28,696 nt of DNA from Ruminococcus sp. Its GTDB lineage: Bacteria > Bacillota > Clostridia > Oscillospirales > Ruminococcaceae. Positions 15,751 to 23,943 of this stretch are shown here, one piece after another. The stretch lies in contig JAGAQS010000282.1 of the NCBI GenBank assembly GCA_017622635.1, positions 1 through 28,696 of the forward strand. Reading direction: 5' to 3'. The first letter of the stretch is position 1; each line of letters opens with the position of its first letter. The notes below the pieces were generated by a model. The model saw nothing but the letters and a program-made list of their open reading frames with translations. It made no database searches and was not told where the DNA came from. The translations under genes were made by a program, and so were the position numbers.

Positions 15751-17007
15751 TTACACCTCAACTTTTTTGAAACAGAGTGTAGCGTTATGACCGCCGAAAC
15801 CGAGAGAGTTTGAAAGGGCGGCATTGACTTCCTGATGAACATTTCCCTCAACACAATAATCAAGGTCACATTCTTCGTCGGGTACTTTATAGCCGACGGT
15901 TCTGTGAATAAGTCCCTCCTGAATCGACTTGGCAACAACAACCGCTTCAACCGCTCCTGCCGCACCGAGAAGATGTCCTATCATGGACTTTGTTGAATTA
16001 ATCTTCACGTTATATGCTTCCTCACCGAAAGCAAGTTTTACTGCGGCTGTTTCGTACTTGTCGTTAAGACCCGTTGAAGTACCGTGTGCGTTGATGTAGT
16101 CAATGTCGGACGGTTTCAGACCTGCTTCCTGCATTGCAAGGGACATTCCCATTCCTGCGGCTTCACCTGTGGGCATGGGTGAAGTCATGTGATAAGCGTC
16201 ACAGGTTGCACCGTATCCTGCAACTTCCGCATATATTTTAGCACCTCTTGCCTTTGCGTGTTCATATTCCTCAAGAACAAGTACGGCACTTCCTTCACCG
16301 AGAACAAAACCGCTTCTTTCCTTGTCAAACGGAACAGACGCACGTTCAAGGTCATCTGACTTTGTAAGAGCTTTCATATTTGCAAATCCGCCGAAAGTAA
16401 ATTCTTCGTGTGTACTTTCAGTACCGCCTGCAAGACATACATCAAGATAACCGTCTTTTATTTTTCTGAACGCCTCACCGATTGAGTGAGTACCTGACGC
16501 ACAGGCAGTGGTAACGTCAAAATTAGCACCCCTGAAACCTGTTTTCATTGAGATAGTACCTGCCGCCATATTGCTTATCATCATAGGAACGTAAAAGACA
16601 GAAATTCTGCTTGCTCCCTTGTTAAGATACTTGTTGTGTTCATTTATTGTAAGGTCAATACCGCCGATTCCCGAACCTACAATAACACCTGCTCTGTACG
16701 GGTCAATATCCGAAAAATCAGTTCCTGCATCTTGCATTGCCTCATGTGCGGCAATTACGGCATACTTTGTGAACGTGTCCATACGCTTGGCTTCTTTCTT
16801 GTCGAAACAGCCTTTTACGTCATAATATGCGGACTCGTCAAAATCACGCACAATACCTGCAACTTTAACGCCCACATTTGTGGTATCGAACATATCAATA
16901 TATGAAATGCCCAATTTATTGGCTTTGATTCCCTCCCAGAACTTTTCAACGCCTGTTCCAAGTGGGGTAACAGCACCCATTCCCGTAATAACAACTCTTT
17001 TACTCAT
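15751..17007 (-). CDS. fabF: 3-oxoacyl-ACP synthase II (FabF)
   Basis: 418 residues. The Cys-His-His triad is present: Cys169 in TTACASGTHSIG, His308 in NAHGTSTGLNDKYE and His345 in KSMIGHLLGAAG, with the nearby conserved lysine. It condenses malonyl-ACP with acyl-ACP during elongation. With FabH for initiation this covers both condensing steps. The ATG at 17007 lies 33 bases after fabG; accB follows in 3 bases. Confidence 0.96.
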   Translation of the reverse strand: MSKRVVITGMGAVTPLGTGVEKFWEGIKANKLGISYIDMFDTTNVGVKVAGIVRDFDESAYYDVKGCFDKKEAKRMDTFTKYAVIAAHEAMQDAGTDFSDIDPYRAGVIVGSGIGGIDLTINEHNKYLNKGASRISVFYVPMMISNMAAGTISMKTGFRGANFDVTTACASGTHSIGEAFRKIKDGYLDVCLAGGTESTHEEFTFGGFANMKALTKSDDLERASVPFDKERSGFVLGEGSAVLVLEEYEHAKARGAKIYAEVAGYGATCDAYHMTSPMPTGEAAGMGMSLAMQEAGLKPSDIDYINAHGTSTGLNDKYETAAVKLAFGEEAYNVKINSTKSMIGHLLGAAGAVEAVVVAKSIQEGLIHRTVGYKVPDEECDLDYCVEGNVHQEVNAALSNSLGFGGHNATLCFKKVEV

Positions 17008-17040
17008 AAATAATCCTTTCTCAAAGTATTTCTTTAATGA

Positions 17041-17781
17041 TTACATTGAAAGACCGCCCGAAATTTCAATGACCTGTCCCGTGATGTATGAAGAATCTTC
17101 GGAAACAAGGAACGAAACAACGGAAGCAATTTCTTCGGGTTCGCCGTATCTTCTGAGTGCAACGGCTTCAAGCATTTTAGCTTTTAATTCGTCTGAAAGA
17201 ACGTCTGTCATAGGTGTACGGATAAGTCCGGGGGCAACGGCATTACAGGTAATATTTTTTCTGCCGTATTCCTTTGCGACACTCTTTGTCATGCCGATAA
17301 TAGCAGCCTTTGATGCTGAATAGTTTACCTGTCCTGCATTTCCGTAAAGTCCTGCAACAGATGAAACATTGACGATTCTGCCATGTTTCTGCTTCATCAT
17401 GACACTGCATACATTTTTCATCATGTTGTAAACGCTCTTCTGATTTACTGCAATAACAGCGTCATAAGCGTCCTCGTTCATTCTTGCAAGCAGACTGTCC
17501 TTTGTAATACCTGCATTGTTTACAAGAGCGTCGATAGTGCCGAAATCAGCCTTTACCTGCTTGACCATGTTTTCACAGTCCTCATACTTTGAAACGTCTG
17601 CCGCATAACATTCAGCCTTTACACCGAATGCCCTGCACTCCTCAGCAACCGCAACAGCCTTTTCCCTGTCGCTGTCGCTCGGATAGTGGTTTATAACAAC
17701 GTCAAAACCGTCCTTTGCAAGTCTCTTTGCTATGCACGCACCGATGCCCTGTGATGCACCTGTAATAATTGCTGTAGCCAT
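17041..17781 (-). CDS. fabG: 3-oxoacyl-ACP reductase FabG
   Basis: 246 residues, short-chain dehydrogenase fold. The N-terminal TGASQGIG nucleotide loop, NNAG (88-91), the catalytic Ser141, Tyr154 and Lys158 (YSASK) and the VAPGLIRTPM segment are all present. It reduces 3-oxoacyl-ACP with NADPH in each elongation cycle. It starts 6 bases after the zinc-ribbon gene. Confidence 0.95.
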   Translation of the reverse strand: MATAIITGASQGIGACIAKRLAKDGFDVVINHYPSDSDREKAVAVAEECRAFGVKAECYAADVSKYEDCENMVKQVKADFGTIDALVNNAGITKDSLLARMNEDAYDAVIAVNQKSVYNMMKNVCSVMMKQKHGRIVNVSSVAGLYGNAGQVNYSASKAAIIGMTKSVAKEYGRKNITCNAVAPGLIRTPMTDVLSDELKAKMLEAVALRRYGEPEEIASVVSFLVSEDSSYITGQVIEISGGLSM

Positions 17782-17787
17782 ATTTTA

Positions 17788-18249
17788 TTAATCCTCCGAT
17801 TTATTAAATTTTATACTGTCAGTCATAATTTTATATCCGCCGATGTTATTGTATTTTTCGTCATAGCTGTCCGAATCATAAGAAACAATTTTATCTTCAT
17901 AGAGATTATCGGTGGATTCTTCATAATAATCCATATCATATGTAGGAAGTGTTTCCTCTCCGATAGGATTATATTTTTCTCTTATATCAAACTCCGCAAA
18001 AATCCTGTCACACTTTTCGCAGTAGCCAGCCGGAACGTTTGCACCGGATTTCTTTATAGCAGTTCTTTTGTCATATGCTACTGCAAGCAGACCTCTTGAT
18101 ATATGCCATTTGTTTCTTTCAATTTTTTCGTTGGAATACCACTCTACATATTGAGTTAAACTTAAACTATGTTCTGGTGGCAGTAAAATTTTTCCGGATT
18201 CAAGTTCTCCGCCGCATATGGGACAGTATCTGAAACTTAACTCACTCAT
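17788..18249 (-). CDS. Zinc-ribbon-like protein of unknown function inside the fab operon
   Basis: 153 residues, cytoplasmic, no signal peptide. Residues 9-12 (CPIC) and 77-80 (CEKC) form a split zinc ribbon; CPICGGELESGKI followed by a WH motif resembles small DUF6487-type domains, though I cannot confirm this. The C-terminal part (about 95-153) is acidic and Tyr/Asp/Glu-rich (MDYYEESTDN and similar), probably disordered. The start ATG at 18249 overlaps the fabK stop as ATGA, and fabG begins 6 bases after it, so it is fully embedded and translationally coupled. It occupies the position between fabK and fabG where fabD commonly sits. No enzyme motif is seen; a metal-binding, adaptor or regulatory role is only a guess. 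Confidence 0.75.
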   Translation of the reverse strand: MSELSFRYCPICGGELESGKILLPPEHSLSLTQYVEWYSNEKIERNKWHISRGLLAVAYDKRTAIKKSGANVPAGYCEKCDRIFAEFDIREKYNPIGEETLPTYDMDYYEESTDNLYEDKIVSYDSDSYDEKYNNIGGYKIMTDSIKFNKSED

Positions 18250-19172
18250 ATTTTAAGAAGCTTTTCAGCCTGTTCCATGATTTCCTTTACAATAGCATCA
18301 CATGGTTTTACTTCGTTTACCATTCCTGCAATAGCTCCACAGAGGAACGAACCGCTTTCAACGTCGCCGTCAACTACAGCACGTCTCAACGCACCGACTG
18401 TAAGCTTTTCAAATTCTTCGGGAGAAAGTGAACCGTCCTTTTCACCGTTTGCAAGCTGTTTTGCAAACTTTGTCTTGATGTTTCTGCACGGGTGACCTGT
18501 ATAACGTCCCGTAACGATATTGTCGGTGTCCTTTGCCTTTACAACGAGGTCTTTGAAAGTCTGGTGAATCTGACACTCCTCAGAAGCAAGGAAACGTGTG
18601 CCAATCTGTACGCCCTCAGCACCGAGCATGAATGACGCAGCCATTCCACGACCGTCAGCAATACCGCCTGCGGCGATTACAGGAATTGATACAGCGTCCA
18701 CAACCTGCGGTACAAGACACATTGTAGTATTTTCACCGATATGTCCGCCTGATTCAGTGCCTTCCGCAACAACAGCGTCCGCACCTGCTCTTTCCATTCT
18801 CTTTGCAAGTGCAACAGACGGTACTACAGGGATAACCTTTACACCTGCTTCTTTCCATGCAGAAATATATTTGCCCGGATTGCCCGCACCTGTTGTTACT
18901 ACGGAAACACCCTCATCAATAACAAGCTGTGCCAAATCGTCGGCGTTGTCACTCATAAGCATGATGTTTACACCGAAAGGCTTATCTGTCTTTTCCTTGC
19001 AGAGACGAATCTGTTCACGGAGATAGTCAATAGGAGCGTTTCCGCCTGCTATAAGTCCGACGCCTCCCGCATTTGAAACGGCAGAGGCAAGTTTATGTTC
19101 TGCAACCCATGCCATACCGCCCTGAATAATCGGGTATTCACAACCCAGAAGTTCAGTTATTCTTGTTTTCAT
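18246..19172 (-). CDS. fabK: Enoyl-ACP reductase II, FMN-dependent
   Basis: 308 residues of the nitronate monooxygenase-like TIM barrel. It opens with TELLGCEYPIIQGGMAWVAE, has EGTESGGHIGE with the conserved His of FabK, and IAAGGIADGRGMAASFMLGA followed by VQIGTRFLASEE, the FMN phosphate site. It carries out the last reduction of each elongation cycle and replaces FabI, so the cell should tolerate triclosan if no FabI exists. The ATG at 19172 lies 21 bases after fabH. A plain nitronate monooxygenase is the alternative, but operon context argues for FabK. Confidence 0.93.
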   Translation of the reverse strand: MKTRITELLGCEYPIIQGGMAWVAEHKLASAVSNAGGVGLIAGGNAPIDYLREQIRLCKEKTDKPFGVNIMLMSDNADDLAQLVIDEGVSVVTTGAGNPGKYISAWKEAGVKVIPVVPSVALAKRMERAGADAVVAEGTESGGHIGENTTMCLVPQVVDAVSIPVIAAGGIADGRGMAASFMLGAEGVQIGTRFLASEECQIHQTFKDLVVKAKDTDNIVTGRYTGHPCRNIKTKFAKQLANGEKDGSLSPEEFEKLTVGALRRAVVDGDVESGSFLCGAIAGMVNEVKPCDAIVKEIMEQAEKLLKI

Positions 19173-19193
19173 ATTTTGTTTTCTCCTTTTTTA

Positions 19194-20180
19194 TTAATAT
19201 TCAAGTACGATTCCGCCGTAGGTCAGACCTGCACCAAATCCAATAAGTGCCAGTTTCTGACCACGTTTTATCATTCCCTTTTCAACACCCTCACAGAGTG
19301 CAAGCGGAATTGACGCACTTGAAGTATTTCCGTAGTGGTCAAGTGTAACAATAAACCTATCCATTGAAACACCCAGCTTTTTAGCCGCAGTTTCAATAAT
19401 TCTTATGTTTGCCTGATGAGGTACAAACCAGTCAATGTCGTCCTTTGTGATACCTGTCTTTTCAGAAATTATTTCAAAGGATTTCGGCAGTGCACCTGTT
19501 GCAAACTTGTATACTTCTTTTCCGTTCTGATAAAGTTTGTGAATGGGGTTATCTGTAAAACCGTCATCAAATTCCTTTTCCGTCTTTACTTCAGGGGCAA
19601 CATTCAGAGACCTTGCACAGAGATACCCTGCACCGCTTCCGTCAGAAGCAAGATAAGAAGCATAAAACTTGTTGCTCTTTTCAATAACCGCTGCCGCCGC
19701 ACCGTCACCAAAAAGTATACATGATGACCTGTCTTCAAAATCCACAAATCTTGAAAGTGATTCATTCGCAACAACAAGCACATATTTCATATCATCATCT
19801 GTTTCAAGAAAACGTCTTGCCGTATCGGTTGCGTAAATAAAACCCGTACAGGCTGCATTGAGGTCAAAGGCTGCGGCATTTACAGCACCTGTTTTATGCT
19901 GTATGACACTTGCCATACTCGGTGTAAGGAAATCGGAAGTAACTGTTGAAGAAATTACAAGACCAATATCAGACGGGGAAATTCCTGCGTTTTCTATTGC
20001 TTTAAGTGCTGCCTGTGTTCCCATGTACCATGTAGGCTCCCAGCCTGCCATAGGTCTTTCAACTATTCCTGTACGTGTACGAATCCATTCGTCACTTGTT
20101 TCAAAGAATTTTTTGAAATCGTCATTTGTAAGTTTCTGCTCAGGAATATAAGTTCCAAGCCCTTTGATATTAATACCCAT
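19194..20180 (-). CDS. fabH: 3-oxoacyl-ACP synthase III (FabH)
   Basis: 328 residues. The Cys111-His254-Asn284 triad is seen in NAACTGFIYA, VPHQANIRI and HYGNTSSASIP. FabH condenses acetyl-CoA or branched acyl-CoA with malonyl-ACP to start the chain; its primer choice sets straight or branched membranes and cannot be read here. It is the first gene of the eleven-gene fab/acc operon, with AAAGGAG before the ATG at 20180 and a plausible promoter at 20281-20309. No fabT, fapR or other transcription factor gene is present in the window. Confidence 0.95.
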   Translation of the reverse strand: MGINIKGLGTYIPEQKLTNDDFKKFFETSDEWIRTRTGIVERPMAGWEPTWYMGTQAALKAIENAGISPSDIGLVISSTVTSDFLTPSMASVIQHKTGAVNAAAFDLNAACTGFIYATDTARRFLETDDDMKYVLVVANESLSRFVDFEDRSSCILFGDGAAAAVIEKSNKFYASYLASDGSGAGYLCARSLNVAPEVKTEKEFDDGFTDNPIHKLYQNGKEVYKFATGALPKSFEIISEKTGITKDDIDWFVPHQANIRIIETAAKKLGVSMDRFIVTLDHYGNTSSASIPLALCEGVEKGMIKRGQKLALIGFGAGLTYGGIVLEY

Positions 20181-20251
20181 CTGTCATGCTCCTTTTAAAA
20201 GAATTTATAAAATAACAGTTGTAAAATACAAAAAATTATGTTATAGTATTA

Positions 20252-20261
20252 TTGTATACAA
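20252..20261. promoter_or_regulatory. Candidate operator (10-bp palindrome) after the fabH start site
   Basis: TTGTATACAA is a perfect palindrome located about 20 bases downstream of the -10 box of the proposed fabH promoter, that is, at roughly +13 to +22. A repressor bound there would block the operon. It does not match the FapR consensus I know, and the match to FabT-type sites is poor. An AT-rich palindrome of this length can arise by chance. Confidence 0.35.
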
Positions 20262-20280
20262 AATTAAAGTACACATATCT

Positions 20281-20309
20281 ATTTTAAATCATTTCCGGTT
20301 TTTTTGCAA
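20281..20309 (-). promoter_or_regulatory. Proposed promoter of the fab/acc operon
   Basis: On the minus strand: TTGCAA (20309-20304), a 17-base spacer, TAAAAT (20286-20281). It would give a leader of about 95 bases before fabH. The -35 hexamer is a palindrome, so the same bases could be read on either strand, but no -10 lies at 17 bases on the + strand. Confidence 0.55.
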
Positions 20310-20361
20310 TGATATTTTTCTACTTTGGCATTGGTTAAAGAAAATATCGTCATTTGTTACA

Positions 20362-20374
20362 AACAGTGACTGTT
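20362..20374. promoter_or_regulatory. Candidate operator (13-bp hyphenated palindrome) upstream of fabD
   Basis: AACAGT-G-ACTGTT is a perfect 6+1+6 inverted repeat, and TTTGT-T-ACAAA (20353-20363) abuts it. Both lie in the 253-base gap between fabH and fabD, about 60-80 bases before the fabD ATG. No confident fabD promoter could be drawn; TTGAAA at 20373-20378 has only weak -10 partners. They could be sites for a regulator of the divergent fab genes. Confidence 0.35.
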
Positions 20375-20433
20375 GAAATCGGATATTTTTACCAACATAT
20401 GTATATATCATAAGGAAAGGAAGTTTATTAATT

Positions 20434-21333
20434 ATGACAATTTCACTTTTTTCGGGACAGGGTTCGCAGTATGTCGGCATGGGAAAAGATTTTGCGGAGG
20501 ATTCAGTATTAAAAGGCATAATCGAAACGGGTTCGGACATACTCGGACGTGACCTCATGTCAATACTCACTGAAATCCCGCAAGAAGAACTCAACCTCAC
20601 CATAAACGCACAGCCTGCAATTATGACTGTATCTCTCATGGCTCTCCGTGCGGCAGAACAAAAAGGCTTTACTTTCGACGGCGTGGCAGGTCATTCACTC
20701 GGTGAATACGCAGCAATGCAGGCATCGGGCATGATAACTCTTGAAGATTCTTTCCGTCTCATAAAAGCAAGGTCGGAAGCTATGGACGAAGCCGCACGCA
20801 ACAACAAGGGAACTATGACGGCAGTTATGAAAATCGCTCCCGAAACGGTTGCGGAAGTATGTGACAAGGCTGAAAACTACGTTTCCGCCGTAAACTACAA
20901 TTCACCCGTACAGACAGTTATTGCAGGAACTCTTGAAGGTGTTGCGGAAGTTACCGAAGTTTTCAAGGAAATGAAAGCCCGTGTTGTACCGTTAAGCGTT
21001 GCAGGTGCTTTTCATTCAAAATTAATGCAGTCCGCCGCTGACAAGTTCTATGAAACGGCAAAGACTATTACTTTCAGAACACCCGAAGTTAAATATTATT
21101 CAAACGTTACGGGCGGTGAACTTACCGATTTTTCAGATATGCCATCACTGCTTGCAAAACACATTGTTTCACCCGTTAAATTCACATCTGAACTTTATGC
21201 AATGCAGAAAGATGGTGCAGATAAATTTGTAGAGTTCGGAGCAGGTAAAACTCTCACGGGTCTTGTAAAGAAAACACTTAAAGACGTTACGGCGTTCAAT
21301 ATCGAAAATATAGACGGTCTTGCAAATTTATAA
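20434..21333 (+). CDS. fabD: Malonyl-CoA:ACP transacylase
   Basis: 299 residues. FSGQGSQYVGMGKDF opens the protein; the nucleophile Ser88 is in GHSLGEYAA, His194 in GAFHSKLM completes the dyad, and VVPLSVAGAFHS and FGAGKTLTGLVKK are family features. It loads malonyl groups on ACP for FabH and FabF. It is divergent from fabH and leads a different operon, followed by aroE after 18 bases. A GGAAAGGAAG stretch ends about ten bases before the ATG. Confidence 0.95.
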   Translation: MTISLFSGQGSQYVGMGKDFAEDSVLKGIIETGSDILGRDLMSILTEIPQEELNLTINAQPAIMTVSLMALRAAEQKGFTFDGVAGHSLGEYAAMQASGMITLEDSFRLIKARSEAMDEAARNNKGTMTAVMKIAPETVAEVCDKAENYVSAVNYNSPVQTVIAGTLEGVAEVTEVFKEMKARVVPLSVAGAFHSKLMQSAADKFYETAKTITFRTPEVKYYSNVTGGELTDFSDMPSLLAKHIVSPVKFTSELYAMQKDGADKFVEFGAGKTLTGLVKKTLKDVTAFNIENIDGLANL

Positions 21334-21351
21334 TAAAGGAGATTTCTTATC

Positions 21352-22188
21352 ATGGACAAATATGCTTTAATCGGTCACCCTCTCGGTCACTCAATGTCAC
21401 CGCTGATTCACGAAAAACTGTTTGCTCTCAGCAGTATCAATGACTTTTCATATGAACTTGTTGACATTGCACCCGAAAACCTCCCCAAAAGTGAAGATTT
21501 AATAAAAAGTTTCAGGGGTCTCAATGTGACAATTCCGCACAAACAAACTGTCATTCCGTTTATGAACGAACTCGGAGAAAGTGCAAAACGTTATAATTCC
21601 GTGAACTGCATAAACAACGACAACGGAAAACTTACAGGCTATAATACAGACTGTGACGGTTTTCTGATGTCAGCGGAAAAACTCCCGATAAGTGAAAACG
21701 TTGCGGTTCTGGGCTGTGGTGGAGTCGGCAGAATGATTGCCATTGAAACGGCTTTACACGGCGGTAAACTTACACTTGCAGTAATTCCGCAGGACGTTAA
21801 AAATGCACAGATTCTCATGGCTGAAATTCTTTCAAAATGCAGTGACGCTTCTGTAAAAATCGCTGACATTGCAACTCTTGACGAAAGTTTTGACCTCATT
21901 GTTAACGCTACTCCTGTAGGTATGTACCCGAATGTTGACAGATGTGCAATTTCCGATAATCTTATAGAAAAATGTTCAAGCCTGTTCGATGTAATATATA
22001 ACCCTACCGAAACGCTTCTCATGAAAAAAGTACGTTCACAGGGCAAGACGGCAATAGGCGGTGCGTCAATGCTTGTATATCAGGCTGTAAAGGCTCATGA
22101 AATATGGTACGGCGGAAAGTTCAGAACAGAAGATATTGACGGAATTATAAAAGCCGTTGAGGATTCCGTTGACGCTATGAACAAATAA
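21352..22188 (+). CDS. aroE: Shikimate dehydrogenase (NADP+)
   Basis: 278 residues. IGHPLGHSMSPLIHEKLF and LNVTIPHKQTVIPFM give the substrate-binding domain with catalytic Lys64; GYNTDCDGF holds Asp100. VLGCGGVGRMIAIETA is the nucleotide loop, and GGASMLVYQAVKAHEIW is the conserved C-terminal end. It reduces 3-dehydroshikimate to shikimate in aromatic amino acid synthesis. The start has AAAGGAG about 9 bases upstream. The gene for the next enzyme, aroK, comes three genes later because two LRR_5 genes intervene. Confidence 0.95.
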   Translation: MDKYALIGHPLGHSMSPLIHEKLFALSSINDFSYELVDIAPENLPKSEDLIKSFRGLNVTIPHKQTVIPFMNELGESAKRYNSVNCINNDNGKLTGYNTDCDGFLMSAEKLPISENVAVLGCGGVGRMIAIETALHGGKLTLAVIPQDVKNAQILMAEILSKCSDASVKIADIATLDESFDLIVNATPVGMYPNVDRCAISDNLIEKCSSLFDVIYNPTETLLMKKVRSQGKTAIGGASMLVYQAVKAHEIWYGGKFRTEDIDGIIKAVEDSVDAMNK

Positions 22189-22189
22189 T

Positions 22190-22849
22190 ATGGAAAAGTT
22201 TCAGGAAAAAAATAATATTCTTTATGGATATTATAACAGCAAAAAAACGTTAAAAGAAGTAATAATATCTGATGGCGTGGAGCATATCGAAGAATACGCA
22301 TTTATTGACAGACACGGTTATGATTATGAAATACTTCGTCTTGTACTTCCGGACAGTCTCAAAACTATACACAAATCGGCTTTCTGGGTAAAGCCACGTT
22401 ATTATGGTAGTATTCCCTGTGCAGATACCGTAAAATGCATATTTTTTCATGGCGTGACATTTTATTTAAATAATTTTGCACATCATTATATGGATAAAGT
22501 CATTGACTTTATAGCAAACAGGGATTACTCAAAAATATTGTCTCATGAATTGAAATATCCTATTGTTTTGCAGATTTTCATAAACGAAAAAGACCCTGAA
22601 AGTACCGCTTATATCAGGAAAAATTTTAAAAAAATCTTTATTTTGGTTGCTGAGGCAATCAGGGATATTAAGTATGATTCTGTATTTCATCATTCAAATG
22701 TGGAAAATCCGCTTGACTGCATGAAAATTCTTATTGATAATTTCATCTCAAAACGCAATATAGAAACTTATGTTAAAATTGCCAACGAAAAGGAATGTTA
22801 TGAAGTTTTCGATATGCTGAATGAATACAGAGAGGAAAACAATTTTTAG
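22190..22849 (+). CDS. Cytoplasmic LRR_5 protein, first of a tandem pair
   Basis: 219 residues, with no signal peptide or membrane helix. Residues about 20-95 look like two or three degenerate BspA-type LRR_5 units (VIISDGVEHIEEYAFID, LRLVLPDSLKTIHKSAFW). The rest is mostly helical, with a stretch DKVIDFIANRDYSKILSHELKYP and a C-terminal ECYEVFDMLNEYREEN. The ATG follows the aroE stop by one base and has no clear Shine-Dalgarno, so it probably depends on coupling to aroE. Its neighbour at 22852 is a paralogue with the same plan. A protein-binding role is plausible; the function is unknown. Confidence 0.75.
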   Translation: MEKFQEKNNILYGYYNSKKTLKEVIISDGVEHIEEYAFIDRHGYDYEILRLVLPDSLKTIHKSAFWVKPRYYGSIPCADTVKCIFFHGVTFYLNNFAHHYMDKVIDFIANRDYSKILSHELKYPIVLQIFINEKDPESTAYIRKNFKKIFILVAEAIRDIKYDSVFHHSNVENPLDCMKILIDNFISKRNIETYVKIANEKECYEVFDMLNEYREENNF

Positions 22850-22851
22850 TT

Positions 22852-23436
22852 ATGGAAAAGTTTGAAATAAACGAAAATGGTTGTCTTACGGCTTATCACA
22901 ACGATAACAAGGACGTAATGAAAATAACAGTTCCCGACGGCGTAAAAAGTATACCTGATTATGCATTCATGGAATATAAAAAAATTAATGCTGTTACGCT
23001 TCCGGACAGTCTTGAAAATATAGCGTATTCTGCTTTTTGGAACTGTCGTTTACCGCGTGAAACATCGGTACATTCTGTGACATACCGTGGTGTAACTTTC
23101 AGTCCGTCATTTCTTCATATGAAGAAAATATTTGAAATGATACGTGACAAGGACTATTCCTGTGTGCTGTCACATGATTTGAAATATCCCATTATTCTAC
23201 AGATTTATTTAAATGACAGCGACACTGCAACGGAATCGTTTATAAAAAGAAATTTTAAAAAATTCTTTACATTCTTAATTAAAGAAAACGACTTTGACAC
23301 TGTAAAAGGACTTATCAAAACAGGCAAATTCATATCAAACCGCAATATAGAAACTTACATCAATTTGACAGACAAAATGGAATGTTATGAAGTTTTTGAT
23401 ATGCTGAACGAATACAGAGAGGAGAATTTAACATGA
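22852..23436 (+). CDS. Cytoplasmic LRR_5 protein, second of a tandem pair
   Basis: 194 residues, no export signal. LRR_5-like units at about 20-85 (ITVPDGVKSIPDYAFME, AVTLPDSLENIAYSAFWN) are followed by a helical C-terminal part with RDKDYSCVLSHDLKYPIILQIY and the same ECYEVFDMLNEYREEN end as its neighbour, so the two come from a duplication that has since diverged. AGAGGA precedes the ATG; the stop overlaps the aroK start as ATGA. The helical part has an ankyrin-like feel (FDTVKGLIKTGKF) but no canonical repeat. Unknown function. Confidence 0.75.
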   Translation: MEKFEINENGCLTAYHNDNKDVMKITVPDGVKSIPDYAFMEYKKINAVTLPDSLENIAYSAFWNCRLPRETSVHSVTYRGVTFSPSFLHMKKIFEMIRDKDYSCVLSHDLKYPIILQIYLNDSDTATESFIKRNFKKFFTFLIKENDFDTVKGLIKTGKFISNRNIETYINLTDKMECYEVFDMLNEYREENLT

Positions 23437-23927
23437 CAATATTTTTATGTGGGTTCATGGGTTGCGGAAAGTCAACCGTAGGCAGTCTGCTCGCCAAAAA
23501 ACTCGGCTGTGGGTTCTGCGATACCGACGAACTCGTTGTTAAAAGTCAGGGAATGACCATTCCCGAAATATTCGCACAGAAAGGTGAACCGTATTTCCGT
23601 AAGGCTGAAGCCGAAACTGTAAAGTCACTTTGCGGAAAAAATACTGTTGTTGCGTGCGGAGGGGGTGCAATGCTCAATTCCGATACCGCTAAAGCAGTAA
23701 AGGAAAACGGCGGTGCTATAGTTTACCTTGATGTGCCTTTTGACGATTGTTACGACAGAATAAAGGGTGACACAAACAGACCTATCGTCATGAACAACAC
23801 AAAGGAACAGCTTGAGGAAATTTACAACAAACGCCGTGACATATACATTGAAAATTCAACAGTAAGAGTTGACGCTTTGGGAACTCCTGCCGAAATAACA
23901 GAACTGATTGCCGATACTCTTAAATAA
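23433..23927 (+). CDS. aroK: Shikimate kinase
   Basis: 164 residues. GFMGCGKSTVG (7-17) is the P-loop, CDTDELVVKSQGM carries the shikimate-binding Asp, EPYFRKAEAETVKSL holds the conserved Arg and Glu, and ACGGGAML is the GGG motif. It phosphorylates shikimate at O3 with ATP in the aromatic pathway. The start overlaps the stop of the second LRR_5 gene by four bases, with GAGGAG upstream, so it is translationally coupled to it. Confidence 0.95.
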   Translation: MTIFLCGFMGCGKSTVGSLLAKKLGCGFCDTDELVVKSQGMTIPEIFAQKGEPYFRKAEAETVKSLCGKNTVVACGGGAMLNSDTAKAVKENGGAIVYLDVPFDDCYDRIKGDTNRPIVMNNTKEQLEEIYNKRRDIYIENSTVRVDALGTPAEITELIADTLK

Positions 23928-23943
23928 AAAGAACGGAGATAAT

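Noticed and set aside
20181..20433. Possible FapR box or a riboswitch between fabH and fabD.
   Set aside because: No match to the FapR consensus as I know it, and no conserved riboswitch fold. Only palindromes were reported, at low confidence.
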